64,000 bases of DNA. Origin: Stichopus chloronotus (lineage: Eukaryota; Echinodermata; Holothuroidea; Aspidochirotida; Stichopodidae). Each line of letters starts with the position of its first letter. Within the stretch, counting starts at the first letter, position 1. The stretch covers positions 29,711,520 to 29,775,519 of the forward strand of contig CM037840.1 in NCBI GenBank assembly GCA_021234535.1, given 5' to 3'. This document shows, in pieces, positions 23,904-57,326 of this stretch. A model generated the notes under the pieces. That model saw only the letters and a list, made by a program, of their open reading frames with translations. It had not been told where the DNA came from and ran no database searches. The position numbers and the translations under genes are program-made.

Positions 23904-26900
23904 TTACTTGGGACTCATTTCTTTCGATCGCTTCACGGTGGCCTCGACGGCATCCATCAGCAGTCCCCTGATTCCTCCTCTCTCGAGAGCGTGCACCCCT
24001 CGGATGGATGTGCCATTCGGAGAGCAGCCAGAGTCCTTGACCTCTCCTGGATGTTGTCCCGTCTCTTTCAAAATCTTGCCGACTCCCTGAAAAGATTCAG
24101 AGAGGGCGAGGTGCCAACAGAGACAATAAGATAAATAGTGCAGAGGTGAGAAGAGGCATGTAAAGGGTTTTGGAAGGTGGTTGCTGGGAGGGGGGGAGGA
24201 GAAGTTGCCACGGGTGTGATTGCATTTAGGAGCATAAAATCACAGAGCATGACGGAGTCAAGGAATGTGTTTCCTTGTTACAGTAAAAACTATCACCAAA
24301 ACACAAAATTGTCTGCCTGGAATGAATATTGCAGGGAGCCTAAGCTTGCTGTTGATGCCCAAATGCAACAATTTATGCCTTTTTCTGTGGCAGTAATTGC
24401 AAATATTCCCTAAGGACTTTTCACCTATGACCGATGAAGTTATCTTTGGTGGCACTGACAAAGCTGACCAGATGCACCCGTGGTCATGAAATCTGCTCAC
24501 AGACGCTCTACCAGTCTACACTGAAAAGTCATGAATTTACGAGATCATCAGCATCAAACTTAGACAAGGCTTCGTGGCACCACGCAGTTGGGAGGACCTC
24601 CTTGTTTCCTAACTTGCAAGTCCTTTTGATATGGCTTCAAGGACGCTGTTCTGGACAGACAGCTGTAATGGACTTGAATATCATCCCTTCTTAAACAGCT
24701 GGGTATACACAAACCATGTGGGGAGATGGTTTCCATGTGACTTACTATCAGAAGCTGAGCAGTCATTTGCACGGCATCCTGTTTAGATATTCCCATCATC
24801 ACTCCGCCGTCCGAGAGGCCCTCGGCTATCACAGACATCTGTGAACGGAAATATGAAAAACATGGTTCAGACTTCAAAGTACTAAAAAAAATTTAAAAAA
24901 ATAAAGAGAACATTGGCAAAACTAAGATTCCTCTTCTCGATCAAAGTTTCATGTAAAAGTGCAAACTTTGCTGATACAAGTGTAAGATCGAATTCTTATA
25001 ACCCTTGTCCATTACTCACAGCTTGATGTAAGCCAGTGAAAAAAAAAGGAATGAAAAAAAAAAAAATCGACTCTTTCTGCATGCAACCATAATCAGAATT
25101 TCAGAAATTTAAAAGATGGGATTTGCTGACATTTAGAGAAAAGAAATTGACTGTAAGTTTTTCTTTTAAAGACTCCTTAAAACCCCTCCCCTACCCTGCA
25201 CACAAACAACCAACCTCCCCCCTCCCCCTTGCCTTCTTTTCCTCTTGTGCATTTTACAGTGTGCCACGAAGGACTGTGCTAATCTTACCAATGCGATTCC
25301 ACATCCCAGAATCCCAGAGGCCGATTCGATCAACCTGTCTGGTACTTCGAAACATCGCCCCACTCCTCGGAATATCGCCTCGATGTGGCCCACGTCTTCC
25401 GTCGTGGCGTGCATCCCTTGCGCGACGATGACGCCGCCCTCTCCCACCGAGCAGGCCATATTGGGAATTATCCTGATGACCCTCGTACCCGAAGGAAGCC
25501 ACTGAAAGACAAGTACCATGGGAGACCAGATTGTTCAAAAACGTCCAAAATGTTCCTATTTCCCCAACTTAGTAAACTTCATGGTCATCCCCTCCCTAAA
25601 ATACATTCTGCTATATCAACACACAAAGCCAACTGTCCTATTACGACTTCACAGTGAATTCATAGCCTCTTAACAAAAGTTACAGTACATTCTCAGTCAC
25701 CCGGGTACCTGATTGACTCTGGGTACTGACTCAGGTATGTCCGACGTACTGAATTTCAGACCCACTGAAAATGCCACTAAATGACATGATGAACTCATTT
25801 GGTGGATATTTCAACCATTCACTTACCATTGAACACTTTCAATTACATCTTAGGTCTCCTTTTGAGCAGCGTGGAGGGTTTACAACAAAATGAAAGACAA
25901 GTTTACTGAGTCACTGTATGAGAGCAGAGCAAACGTCTCGGACAATCAATACAAAATGAGAAGGGCAACAAGCAAGTTCATGGTCAACTTAATCAAATGA
26001 GGATAGATAGTTGTGAGAAAGTTTTTAACATACAGTACTTCACAATCCAGTCACCCGACACACACACAAACTGGAGACTGTTGCGTGTTGCAAATTATGC
26101 TATCAATACAAATTGACAGTTTGGGTAAAATGTCCCTTCATTTACCAAAATAAGAAAAGGCAAAAAAATTAAAAATTCTCATCACAGTCCACCCCACCTT
26201 CATGGATAAAATTTGAAATTTAATTGTTTTTGTGGGAATTTGTGTTATCCAAGGCACATGCCACTAATTCTCTTTGCAGGATGTACAACATGGCAGCTAC
26301 ACAGCAAAGAATGACTGGAAGCAGTATACAGTAGTCACTCGATTTTTTCAAATAAATAATAAGCTAAACAAAACTCCACTGGCATCACGGGGAGGGAGCG
26401 GGACATAACTACTGTATCATTCAGGCATGGAAGGACGGATATTTTACGGTGCGAAGCAACCACTTGAGTGTGGAGGAAGCCAGCTGTGGTTTACACAGTA
26501 CTATAACCTCTGTACATGTCAGGTGACTAGAGTATCAACAATTGTAGATTAAATTTGCCATCTTTTGGTCACAAGGTCAACTCTGATGCGATAAACCTTA
26601 GAATGCTCTTGGATGCTGTGACTGGGCCAGGCATTCAACCCGGAATCTAATGGCTGTTATGCTTCAGTGTCTCAAATGCCACCACCTTCATTCCCTATGC
26701 CCAAAGCACATCTGACTTAGCCCACACTGTTTGGAGTGAGGATATGGATATAAGCTACCACATTTGTGCGCCCCACATTTTACTGCCAGAAACTAAAACG
26801 AGTGCGGTTAACAAAAAAAAAAACTACATGTAGATCATGGAAGATGTCTTCCATTACAATTGTCCTTCTGTAACCTACATTTTCAAAACCATATTATTAC

Positions 26901-29471
26901 TTTCAAAGCAACCATAAAAAAAACCAAAAAAACTAGTGTTTAAAAAAGGAAGCTTTGCAATTTTCATAGCACCTGCAAATATTGAAACATGATTTGGCAC
27001 TACTTTGCTTCAGGTCCCCTCCTCTCAGAGGCTCACTAGGACAGGGGGTAGTTTCAGGTCAGATGTTTCTTCCTCCTTGCCCCCCCACTTTGCCACCCCC
27101 CACTACCACCCCACTTACAAAATCATATCAGTGCCAAAGACTGTCATGGGTGTCAACCATCCCTGGAGCAAAAGGCGACTTACACTCTCGAGGAATTCCA
27201 TTGGAACACCAGCAGCACACGAAACCACAAGATGACTGGCAGAGACTTTCGGTGAGATTTCTGCAGTGACGGCTTCCATCTGGTAAGGCTTGCAGGCTAG
27301 GAACAAGACTTGGGCAAACTCAGTAACTTCACAGTTGTCATGAGTGGTAGCCACACCTAGTTCCTTTGACATATCAAAAACAAAAAAAAATCCAGAGTGC
27401 ACAAATGCATTGTGGTTTTGATGATTCATTATCAGGATTTCAATGAATCTGATATATAATGGCTGATATGTATCGTGTCTCAATATGCACATCTGCATTT
27501 TACAGTTAGTGATGCAACACCTACACATAACATATGAGATCATAGCATCAAGCTTCTCTCCTTGAGATATCAATAGAGATCCATAGAAATATTCCCAGGC
27601 TTTTATTCTCCTTTAAATATTACTGTATTGCAACCTTTCCCTTTACATAACAATACTCATGGTCTACCGGCCTTCAAATTTTCAGTCATGTTTCAAGTAT
27701 CTTTTCAGCACAATGACCGATAGACCAAGAGCCTCTAAATACAATACCTGAATTTTGCCAAAATTCCTCTGGCTGGGTGCACTTGTTTTCACTTGAGATG
27801 GTTGCAAATTGCCTGTGAAGACAATAATTAAGACATTGAATAGCCCAGTAATGGTAGTGATGTGGTTTGGAAGGGTTCATGAAAGGCTTTAGTATCTAGC
27901 TTCTCAGTGCTAACTCGCCTGCATGAATTTGTGGTAATAAAATGGTTCATTAGCACCAGAACTATTAATGAGAACCTTGACGAATGGGGATCCTTACTAG
28001 GGTCACATTTTAGGGATGGGGGTGTTGAAAATAACAGAAGTTATTTGCCCATTTTCTTGTGAATATCTCCAATCATTTCACTGTCTGGTGATTGATATAG
28101 CACAATACAGGGATATAACTGTAGTAGGGGAGAAAAAAATTGGAATGCACAAGTGCATTGTGGTTTCAATGATCTGCTTATCAGCAGTTTTTCTGAATCT
28201 CACATTATAGTATTAGTATCATGTGTCACAAGCTACGTAACAATGCTTCATATGAAATGTGAGATCTGTACAAGCTTCCATGCGTAAGATCATGTCTACA
28301 GGGTTTTCACAATTTGGCTCTTATTGACATCAAATGACCTTTCACCTAAAGACTAAATGGTTTTTGTACTCAATGAGATACAACAACAAACTGAATAAAT
28401 TTGTCAAAGCTTCCCTTTTTGAGATATGATATTTACAATAAGTCTACAATGTGACCCTGTTGACTTCAAATGGCCTTTGACCTTCACAAAGAAAAGGAAT
28501 TCTTGTATATTGAATGAGATGCACCTATATTCTAAATGGGAGACCTGCCCAAGTTTTCCTACTTGAGAGTGTTGTGTTCACAAAATATTCACAATTTGAT
28601 CCTGCTGACCTCAAGTGACCTTTGACCTCCACCAAAATACTTGACCTCCACCAAAATAAGTATGAACTTTGTAATCAACGTGGTACACTTACATAGAGTA
28701 CCACATATGAGATTTGTCCAAGTTTCCCTTCTAACAAGGTTTTCACAGTTTGTCCGGGCTTGCTGACCTCAAATGAAATTTATTTGACTTACCTTGTAGC
28801 CTCTACCTAGTTCTAGTTTATGTTGTGACTGTGGTTACATAACCAAAGCCAGAGAAAAGAAATACACTACATATGTCCAAACATTCATTTTCTAAGTTGG
28901 CATTCATAACACAGTAAATTTGAGTTGTCGTCATGACTGTGGAGGTTTCAAAGCCTAACTCCTACATTTAAAGTCCCATGCACTGATGTCTTGTTCAATG
29001 TTACATGCACAGTTGAAGAAGTTAATGTCTTACTCTAAGTCTAAGCCCTAAGTTAACTTTGGGGGCGTACTCAAGTTACGGTACTGTAACTAACACTAGT
29101 AATAGTAGTACTGCACCTTGCATCATCAACCATCCTAAGTTGCCTATGGTTGGGCACAATTCTCCCAATACGTAGCCTTGGAAACGTCAACTTTCAAGTT
29201 ACCAAAGCCACCTCACAATTCGCAAAGTTCAAAGTCAACCTTGACCTACTGTACTGTACTCTGTAGTGTAAAATCACTCTCCCAGTATAAAGACTTGCAC
29301 GTAGCAGAACTGGTACTTGGTAGGCCCTCTTACAATACAATGTAGCCTATTGTACTGGCCTAGATGTTACACGTCAAACCCTGTTTTCCCACCTGCTTTG
29401 ATTGCTCCTGTCACAATAGCTTGGCAAATGTTTCCACTCCCAATGAAGCCTACATTTAAAGAACAAGACAT
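23904..29471 (-). CDS. Pyrroline-5-carboxylate reductase-like protein, complete, six exons
   Basis: Exons in transcription order: 29471-29393, 27812-27748, 27363-27184, 25501-25289, 24838-24746 and 24086-23904. Phases agree throughout, giving 270 aa and a TAA stop. P5C reductases catalyse the last step of proline synthesis, NAD(P)H-dependent reduction of pyrroline-5-carboxylate. Residues 7-16 (VGFIGSGNIC) are the Rossmann nucleotide-binding loop. HLVVSCAAGV is the family's core strand, and EGLSDGGVMMGISKQDA matches the dimerisation helix region. The C-terminus has GQHPGEVKD and VHALERGGIRGLLMDAVEA, as in the P5CR signature. Two conserved places are changed: the usual GSGPAY/GSGVAF reads GCGIAL, and SPGGTT reads SPNGTS. 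The length fits the short cytosolic (PYCR3-like) type, and the start has no obvious mitochondrial presequence. A divergent paralogue with altered substrate use is possible. Start: first ATG, immediately before the Rossmann strand. Confidence 0.9.
28330..28800. repeat. DR1-bearing tandem repeat in intron 1 of the reductase gene
   Basis: About three diverged units of ~150 bp. Each has a 'cccttnttgagatat' line, a 'tttnacaatttgaccctgntgacctcaa' line and a TGACCTTTGACCT-like motif. The motif is perfect at 28616-28628 and imperfect near 28337 and 28487. It is the same family as 43200-43800, in the same orientation. Confidence 0.7.
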
Positions 29472-29945
29472 GATGTATTATCCAAATATCCGCTTAAGTG
29501 CTCCAATTTCTGCCAGTAACAGTGTTTTTGTAATGCGTAATTCAACCAGGTCAGTCAGGGGACACAGTATACTGTACGAACGTACAAATGTGATATTATG
29601 ACACAGTATACACTGATCTGCATTGGCAGGTAACGTAGACTAGCCACACGCCGCGCTGTAAAAGTAAATGGTCAACACATGAGCCACATGACGGACGTAT
29701 GATTGTAAATATGCTGGAGTCCATTGATCTCTATCGCTAAAGCAGTGACTTACATTTTACATAGAATTGTGTGTGTTGTGATACTTTTTAAGGACCTGTG
29801 TTATGAAAGTATTTAGAAAACGTTGCTAATAGTTACCGGTACTGTATGGTTTATGGTTGGCACTGTGTATGAACTATGAAAATTTTCGTTTTTTTTTTTA
29901 TTTTTTTTCAAGGCGAACTGTCGAAGGTGAGGGCGGTATTCTAAA

Positions 29946-30010
29946 ACTTCGACCAGAGCCGTATGTAGAGAGAGTCTCTATGTACGGCTCTGACTTCGAC
30001 CAGAGCCGTA
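29946..30010. repeat. Hairpin with an 18-bp direct repeat, upstream of the reductase start
   Basis: ACTTCGACCAGAGCCGTA occurs identically at 29946-29963 and 29993-30010. Between them, AGAGCCGTATGTAGAGA (29955-29971) pairs at 15 of 17 positions with TCTCTATGTACGGCTCT (29975-29991) across a 3-nt loop. It lies about 480 nt upstream of the reductase ATG. It may be a small foldback repeat rather than a regulatory site. Confidence 0.75.
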
Positions 30011-31262
30011 TATTGAGACTTCGACTTATGATTGTATTGAAATATCGTGGTACACTTATATCTGCATATTGAACATCGCAAACCACGTTGTTTGTAGGGT
30101 TATATGTTGCTACTTAAAGAGGAAATAACCTCCTAGTTTTGTTGCTTATTACTCCTGCGTTTGAATTCATTGAAAGAGGTTTGCAACACGAAACAAACAC
30201 TCTAGCTAAAAAACAAAAGAATCAAATCCACACTAAAAAGAGCGTGGTAGGCCTACACGAAAGGGACCACTCGTCGGCAAGATTCACTCAATAATATAAA
30301 GCACGGTATTTCATTCCACGTGTATGAAATATCGCTCTATCTGAAGTGAATTTTCACGGCATTCCGCTGGGGGGAATTGAATTCACTCTGAATACGAAAT
30401 GTCCCTCTGTGCACTTCTCTTTGAGTGAATTTCATTTAAGTCCAGGTGTCGATGCTAGTGTCGGGTGATTATACGTCACTAAGTAACGCAATTCCGAACA
30501 GTTCGAAGCACTATTTTACTACTGGAATACTTACATGGGCGTTTAACATTTGCTTTTAATTGTGTGATTATAGTGTGCGCTAGTGGCCTACGTGCTATAG
30601 GTGGACAGTTTAAGCGAGATGTCTGGACCGTAGTTAAGTCTTTTTCGATCATGCTAATGTATCAATTTCAAAGAATTGACTAGAGCACATTCGTTTAGGA
30701 GTATAACAACCACACAAAAGATTTAAAAAAAAAAACAATAAAATGAAATAAAATAAGAACAAAGAAGAGGCATCTAACCAGGTAGAGACTTACAGGACAA
30801 CTTGAAGTTATGAAGATAAGAATCACCTGCAACACAAAAATTAAAAAAAGACCATCACTTTCTTGAAAATATCGCCTATAACAGATTACATCCTGTCATT
30901 GACTTTGTAACTAACATTCAGGCTAGACTATATGTAAGCCGTGACTTGTTAAAAATTACTTTTCAATTCATATTCGGCACATTTTCTATGTTCCATTCTT
31001 TCAAGTCGACAGTTTCCTTGGCCTATGTGTTTGTCGAAGTCGACGAAGTTAGAGCCGTCAGTTTATACCGCCTATCAGTTCTCTGGGATTTAAGGGCCGA
31101 AATTAGCTGTTGGACCTCGAAAAGGACCCCGGGGTGTACGTCCGTGGTCAAGGGGAGGGGTGGTGGTCTGTGGGCTACCAACATGAACTTTTACCATCAC
31201 TTGAATTGTAAAAAAGATACTCAAACATAGATTTAAAAAAAAAATCAACAACTCACAGGTCA

Positions 31263-31418
31263 CACTGTAAAAATATCTGTAAATTTGCAGAAAATAAAAC
31301 AAAGAAATAAATAACAATTACAGAAATTGTCTGGAAACTAATTTCCAGAACATTTCTGTATTCCTTTTGTACTTCTTTATTTTATTTTCAACTTCTGTAA
31401 ATTTACATTTTAACAGTG
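31263..31418. mobile_element. Palindromic MITE-like foldback element, ~156 bp
   Basis: The left end CACTGTAAAAAT and the right end ATTTTAACAGTG are inverted copies. Pairing continues inward through 'tctgtaaatt', 'aaataaaa', 'attacagaaat' and a central near-palindrome CTGGAAACTAATTTCCAG. Nearly the whole segment can fold on itself. There is no open frame, and no target-site duplication was certain by eye. Confidence 0.75.
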
Positions 31419-34076
31419 CGCGGTTGTCATTTTTGTGTTTCTCGTTGGTTTTCTTCAACTTTTGTTCTTTTCTTTATTCTCTCATCTTATGTATCTAATT
31501 GAGATGATTACCTCCACAAGTTCGTTTTTTTTTCAGGCAAGTCACATAATTCCTCAGTCTTTTCATCTCATTGAATTACCGTAAAATTGTCCTTATGCTT
31601 ATTTATTAAGACGAAAGACTGAAATATAGTTAGGCTAAATTGAATTTATTCTAGCCCTCGGTAACAAAGTGACCTGAACACCTCCCTGATACGACATGCA
31701 TGTTCGGCCGGGGTAATGATTACGGTGACTGAATGTCTATCTAGGCCTTCTTAGGGGCACCTATCAAAGTACACCTGGCCTGTGAAGTAGACCGTAGAAT
31801 TAAGGACACAAGCTTCTTTAAACTGCTAGAGAGCTCTTACCCACAGTTGCAACTGCAAGGAGTAAGCCAGTCCAGACTTAAAAACAGCGCATTATAGGTC
31901 AAAGGTCAAGAGGGTATTGCCGTGTATGTCGCACTGACAGCATAGATTTCCGAGAGGAGGAATCCTCTGCCTATATGCAGTGCGATTTTTAAAGTTTGAT
32001 ACTGTGTTAAGTGTTGACAACGAATGGGAATGAGAAAATCAGCCAAAAAATGGCTGTCATGCATGTATTTTAGTATAGCCGATTATTTTATTACTAACGC
32101 AATTTTTTAACCCTTCTCAGCTTTGCTACAAGATACCCCAAAGTCAGCGAAAACGATTCATACAGCACTCAGTAAGAAACTTTTACTGTACTGTAACTTT
32201 TTGTTTGTGAACGTGAGTAACTAAGGACCCTGGCGAGGGTTGGCTGACGGCTTAAAAATTTGTGTTAGCGGCACAAGGGTTGTAATGTTGAGTTTAATGA
32301 TCTTAGGTCATGTAACTGAACACACAGCCTTGGCTAGTTTAGAATTAGCTGAATCTGGGGTAGCCATGTGTGGACTTCACGGACATACGACACCACTAAC
32401 TAAATGTGCAAGCATTATTTTAAAATTAAGTTGACTAGACTTTATTACTCATATTATCGCTTCTCATTCCGCCCCAAAGCCCGCTTGGGCCTGCTTCCAA
32501 AACTGACTGTATCAGTCTTTCTTCCGTTCATCCACGAACTCAATATACTTAACAAAATGCGAAGAAATTTCAAAGAAAATCCTTCCGTACGAATCAGTAC
32601 GTAACAGGCTGTGTAACAGTGCAACGACAGGTTACTGTGTTCAGTACCCCTGTGACCTATGACCTTCATATATCGCACATGCGCAGTCACAACTCTAAAC
32701 TCGTTTATTATCAAGTCATCCTTACAAGTTTCGTTCTTTCAAGACATGTCTGCACTGCTCTATTATGGAGGCAATGCAACATAGCATCACGAAACTTCAA
32801 ATCCTGGCGATAGCATACTATACTTGGAACTACTTCAAAGTAAGACCTGTCTTCCCTGGCTATGACATGCTATAATTGGAACCAAATAAGGAAAATAATC
32901 CTGGCTGGAAGATGTTTTAATTGGAGGCAACTTACGAAAAAAGGTCAGGGAAGTGTGCTACAGCAGTAGCATACTATAATCGGAGGCAATAAAATATGAT
33001 AGATGAACCGGTCTTGCCACAGTATTTGCACCATCAGCACATTACACGTAGGCAAAGGGGCTTACAAAATATTTTGAAGAATAGGTCGTGGAACCAAATG
33101 ACAAAGAGGTGGAGGAATCTATGCCTAACATGAAAATGTCACTAAAATATTCGTAAGAAAAACTAACAAACGGTTTACGAAGAAGTACATATTTGGGTTT
33201 TTATTTACCATACAACCCCAAAATCTAGCTTTATAGTAGATTTTTTTACTAAAAATATACGGCAAGCGATTACACAAGAAATTTGCGAGCTACATATGCA
33301 AAAATGTAGAATGCATGCAACAGGTCTGCAGCGGAAGAAGTTCCAGTCCGATCAAACTAACAACTAACCACCAGATGCCACCTTATGAAACCGGTGAGAA
33401 AACATAGCGAAATTGAGTATAACGATGATAACATTATCACATAAAATGCGTAAAACGGGAAACTTAGGATTCCTTCTCTTGATGTAAAAAAATCAAGTGT
33501 TCAAGTTAGATTCCTACGTGACGCCAACATAGAAATCGACGGACGAAGTCGCCCAAGTTTTACTACACTCAGAGTTCAAGGAGGGGGGGGGGGGAGTTTG
33601 GGGACATCTCTCCCTTCCCCATTCCCCTTAAACTCCGGCCTGTTAAAAATAAGGTAAAAAACTGCATAGAATATTTAAAGGAAGAAGGAACTATACATCA
33701 TCATTGGTTCAAGAGGGCAAATACTCTTCCTTATTGCCGATGTCATAAATGGACTGTAATTAACATTTTTTCCAATAATGTACTGTCTTACCGAAAATTT
33801 ACTTATTTTCACGAAGAAAATTCACGGGGGGGGGGGGGGGGGGTGGAGGACACGACCAAAACAAAAATGTTCACAAAATTACTAAGTAGTTAGATGAGCT
33901 CGACATTGGCTCATGCCTGTTGAAGTCAACCATGTTGCTTGTTGACAGTCAAGTCAAAAAAAAAATACATGTGTTGGTCACGTGCCTCATCTTGCTGAAA
34001 GTTACGGTTATATCGTATTCCCATTTTTCACTCCTGAGAGTATAAACAACGGTTCTCAGTCACAGTGAAATAAGAT

Positions 34077-34082
34077 TTTATT
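34077..34082 (-). terminator. Candidate poly(A) signal of the complete NRF-6-like gene
   Basis: TTTATT on the + strand reads AATAAA on the minus strand, about 190 nt after the stop codon at 34270. The spacing is reasonable, but the region is AT-rich, so chance occurrence is likely. Confidence 0.35.
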
Positions 34083-34269
34083 ACCATAGTTTCTAAAAAT
34101 ATATCACGTATCTATACTGTTCATAGTGTTCCCATGTTAGTGTTTTTCATAGACTGTTACACTTATTATTTCTAAAGCGTTTCGTGGTTCTGATGTGAGA
34201 CCATGCCGGTTATCTGACGATTCCTGTATTCCAAATCCTTCGAAATCGACGGTGGACCTCCGTTGCGAA

Positions 34270-53990
<19,721 letters not shown>

Positions 53991-54981
53991 TATGCTGTAG
54001 AGTAGGTCCAGCAAGCCGTCATCCGATGTACTATTTTTTTTGGCGGGGGGGGGGGGGGGGGTCCGACGTGTGACTTGGTGGAATCTAAAGTACTTCCCAG
54101 TATATCAAACCAGGCACAGAGAGTGAAATTGTACCCACACTACTGCAATGAGTATTACCACTGTCCAACGAAATTCTGCTTTCGGTACACACCTCAGTGA
54201 ACTAAATATGTAGCGGTAGAATGTGTTGGCCTATATTTATGTCGTCTTAAAACCTCAAAGTTTCCCTTTTTCGAAAGGTCTTCCCATGAACTCGCTGTAT
54301 CTCACAACTGAATCAAAACTCGGTAAGCCGCCCTTGACCAGAACAGCAAAAGCTATTGAGGTGCAATCGGCATATAACTGTGACTGACACCGCCGGGTTT
54401 CGGCACACATACCACACACGGTTTTAACATACAATAGACACGGCTGTGCACCTCGTTCGTCCCACTAAGAAAGGTCTTTCTGTTAATGTACACCGATCTT
54501 TTCTTGAAGGTGGGCACACTGTACTTGACGTGTATACAACAATAAGCACACGTCAACCGTGACAGTGGCTATTTTATCGGTATATGTGACACCGGGTTGA
54601 GTAAATCCTGCAGAACGTCCACTACAAACAGCACGATATTTATCAAAGGGAGGTACCTCGGAGAAATAGCGTGCACACAGTTTAGCGTTAATTCCGACGA
54701 TGTGTGAAAAAGAGTACAGTTCGAACGCCAACTATGCAAATTTGAAATGCAAACTGTAGTTATTAGAGTGACTCGACGGACTGCTTTCCTTTGGAATACG
54801 GCACAATTCACGATTCCAAATGAGAATCCACCCACCATCCGGCCAGTAACAATAAAGCAACTCAAATAGACTGTAAATATAACCAGACGGTTGACTTACC
54901 TGCATGGAGTCTTTTACACACATGACTTTGTAGCAGGCCTATTGAGTGAGAAAAAAAAACTTGGTTTTGAACATTATAGAC

Positions 54982-55152
<171 letters not shown>

Positions 55153-55267
55153 AGAAATGATTACAATGAGCCCGGCTAACAGTTATTCATATTTTATTTC
55201 CGCTACTTTTAAGTTGCACGGGCGGAGCCCGATCTGTAGGCGGGTGACATTACAAGTAAATTGAAGT

Positions 55268-55870
55268 GTGAGAAGACAGATAGGAATTTACAGGAAAAAA
55301 ATATGTTTTGCATATTCAGTACAGAGAAACAACTTAACAATTAATTTTCATTATAGAGGACCAAGACGAAATGCGTCATCATGGGTTAAACAAAGACTTT
55401 TTTTAATGTCTACAGGTAGAAATAAATTCCGAACAAGTAGAGTTGCATGCCCTGGTGCACACATGATAAAGAATTTTCCAGAGGGAAAGGTCACATCTTT
55501 TTGTTAAATTGCTGTAGAGTTTTGCTCTCCTAAGAAATCTTCATGTGACGGTGAATGGTACATTTTTCTCTCCGAAGGACCAAATGTACTTGTTAAGGAC
55601 ACGACCCCGTCTGCGAGAGATTTGCCTGGGGTGAGGCAAGATACTTCTTGTCTACAATTACAAAGATTTGTATTTCTTGGTGGGGTTTGGGATAGAAGGG
55701 ATTTATTACATGCGTTGATGTTTTGTTTGACGCCGTCCAAACAGGAGTAACTTAGCTTGTGTTTCGGTTAAGAACTTTGTGAAGTTTTTTGGTGGGTTGG
55801 AAGTGTCTACCGAGCAATTTGAGAAAATCCTTTCCGATGTTAGTGGCCACACCCTTGTTGATCTGAGGGG
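55268..55870 (+). other. Coding-like debris, family not recognised
   Basis: Several stretches on the + strand look protein-like but change frame or hit stops. Examples are an open frame at 55268-55507, then VRQDTSCLQLQRFVFLGG (near 55635), then NFVKFFGGLEVSTEQFEKIL (near 55775-55830). Lack of a continuous frame and of flanking splice signals suggests an eroded mobile-element gene. An exon of an unknown gene cannot be excluded. Confidence 0.3.
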
Positions 55871-57326
55871 GGGGGGGGGACGGGGGGTTAAACCAGATGA
55901 TAGGCTATTTAGTTTTTGCTATCTCCGTTCATGGGTTGTTTGATTTTAGTACTTTAGTTCTTAGGTACCGTATCCACTATTGTTTAATGCCTGCTGGTAG
56001 GGAGGGGTGGCCTTATGGAATAACTCTTCCCTTCATGAAATTTCTTTAAGGCGTTTCTTGATGGCTTCGGGGATGTTATTTAGTATCGATTGCAGGTGGT
56101 TAGATTTGGTTTGTACATACAGGGGGGTTTTATTGGACTTAGCATAGGGGTTAGTACTCAGTTTTGGTGAGGTTCAAAGTTATAGGTCAAGATAATTGGC
56201 AACTTTAAGGTTTGCTCCAACGGTGATACATTGCTCTATATCACAACGGTTCATATTTGAAAGCCGTCCATCCTTTTGTAATGATTTTCTGCACTAAATG
56301 TCGCCTTGGCGTGAGCAGACCAATGTGTAGCTAGCGCGTGCATGCTTAAGTTCGCGTCAAACCTGTGTGACAATAACTCACGTAGGCCTACTGCATGATG
56401 TGTACCTTTGTTAGATCATCATTCAGTTGCTATAGACTTTATATCCAATCTTCCACTGAATCGGCATGAGGATGTTTATGTGATTAAAGAAATACTGGTT
56501 CCTCCGCATCCTGAAATAAATTTAGTTCAAAAATCAGATTGAATCATTGATTACACTCATTACTGGTTATGTCAATGTCACTGGGGATCCTCATAGTTTG
56601 TCCATTTTCCATCAGTTTTAGCGTTTAAAAACCAAGTTTGGAAAATTTAGTGAACTTCGAGAAACAACTTTATAGGGTTTCGCGGTAGCGTTATTCTACT
56701 CTTTACTTCAATTTCTTTGGATTTTGCTGTAATTGGCCAGAGTTCCTAACATGTACAGAAATTATATCTTTCTGGGAGCTTCATTCCACAGTGATCTCAC
56801 TGAAATTCGATAGCACGGTTGCGAAATGATGTTACAACTTTCTTCTGCGAGTTGGGAGGGGTCACGTAGAAGGTACGAAATTCCTCATTTGACGTCACTT
56901 ACTGGTATTCTCATGTATTTCTATAAGACTCTTTTAGAGTCTTCACAACTTCCGCTCCATTTAAAGTGTAGTGCCTTCGTGTTGCCACGTTTGTTTTTTG
57001 CGGACGAAAAGGCAGTGTTTTAGCGTTTTCAGGGACGATTTAACAGCCACGGGGATGAAGAGAAAGAAAGAAATAGAAAGTGTTGAGTACGATTACTCTA
57101 TTTGATCAGGAGTCTTGTAAACAGTAACATTTACCGACTACATAATACCTTCGTACAGGAAAGCGTGACACGGCGAATTTAAAACGGTTCACCTCGAAGT
57201 GTTTTGAAACTAGAAACTACAAGAAGCCGTCGTTAACTGTTTAAAGTTTATTAAAACATAAACATCGTTAATATATATTGGCCTATATTGGCCTAGACTT
57301 CGCCGACCAAAAGTGCCAAAATAACA

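Larger units (their letters stand above)
29472..34269. other. Intergenic DNA between the reductase and NRF-6-like genes
   Basis: About 4.8 kb with no recognised exon. The left part should contain the reductase promoter and 5' UTR (that gene is transcribed leftwards). The right part should contain the 3' UTR of the NRF-6-like gene. It holds a hairpin with a direct repeat (29946-30010), a palindromic MITE-like element (31263-31418), one perfect DR1 motif (31896-31908) and two poly(G) runs (33583-33594 and 33826-33843). Confidence 0.6.
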
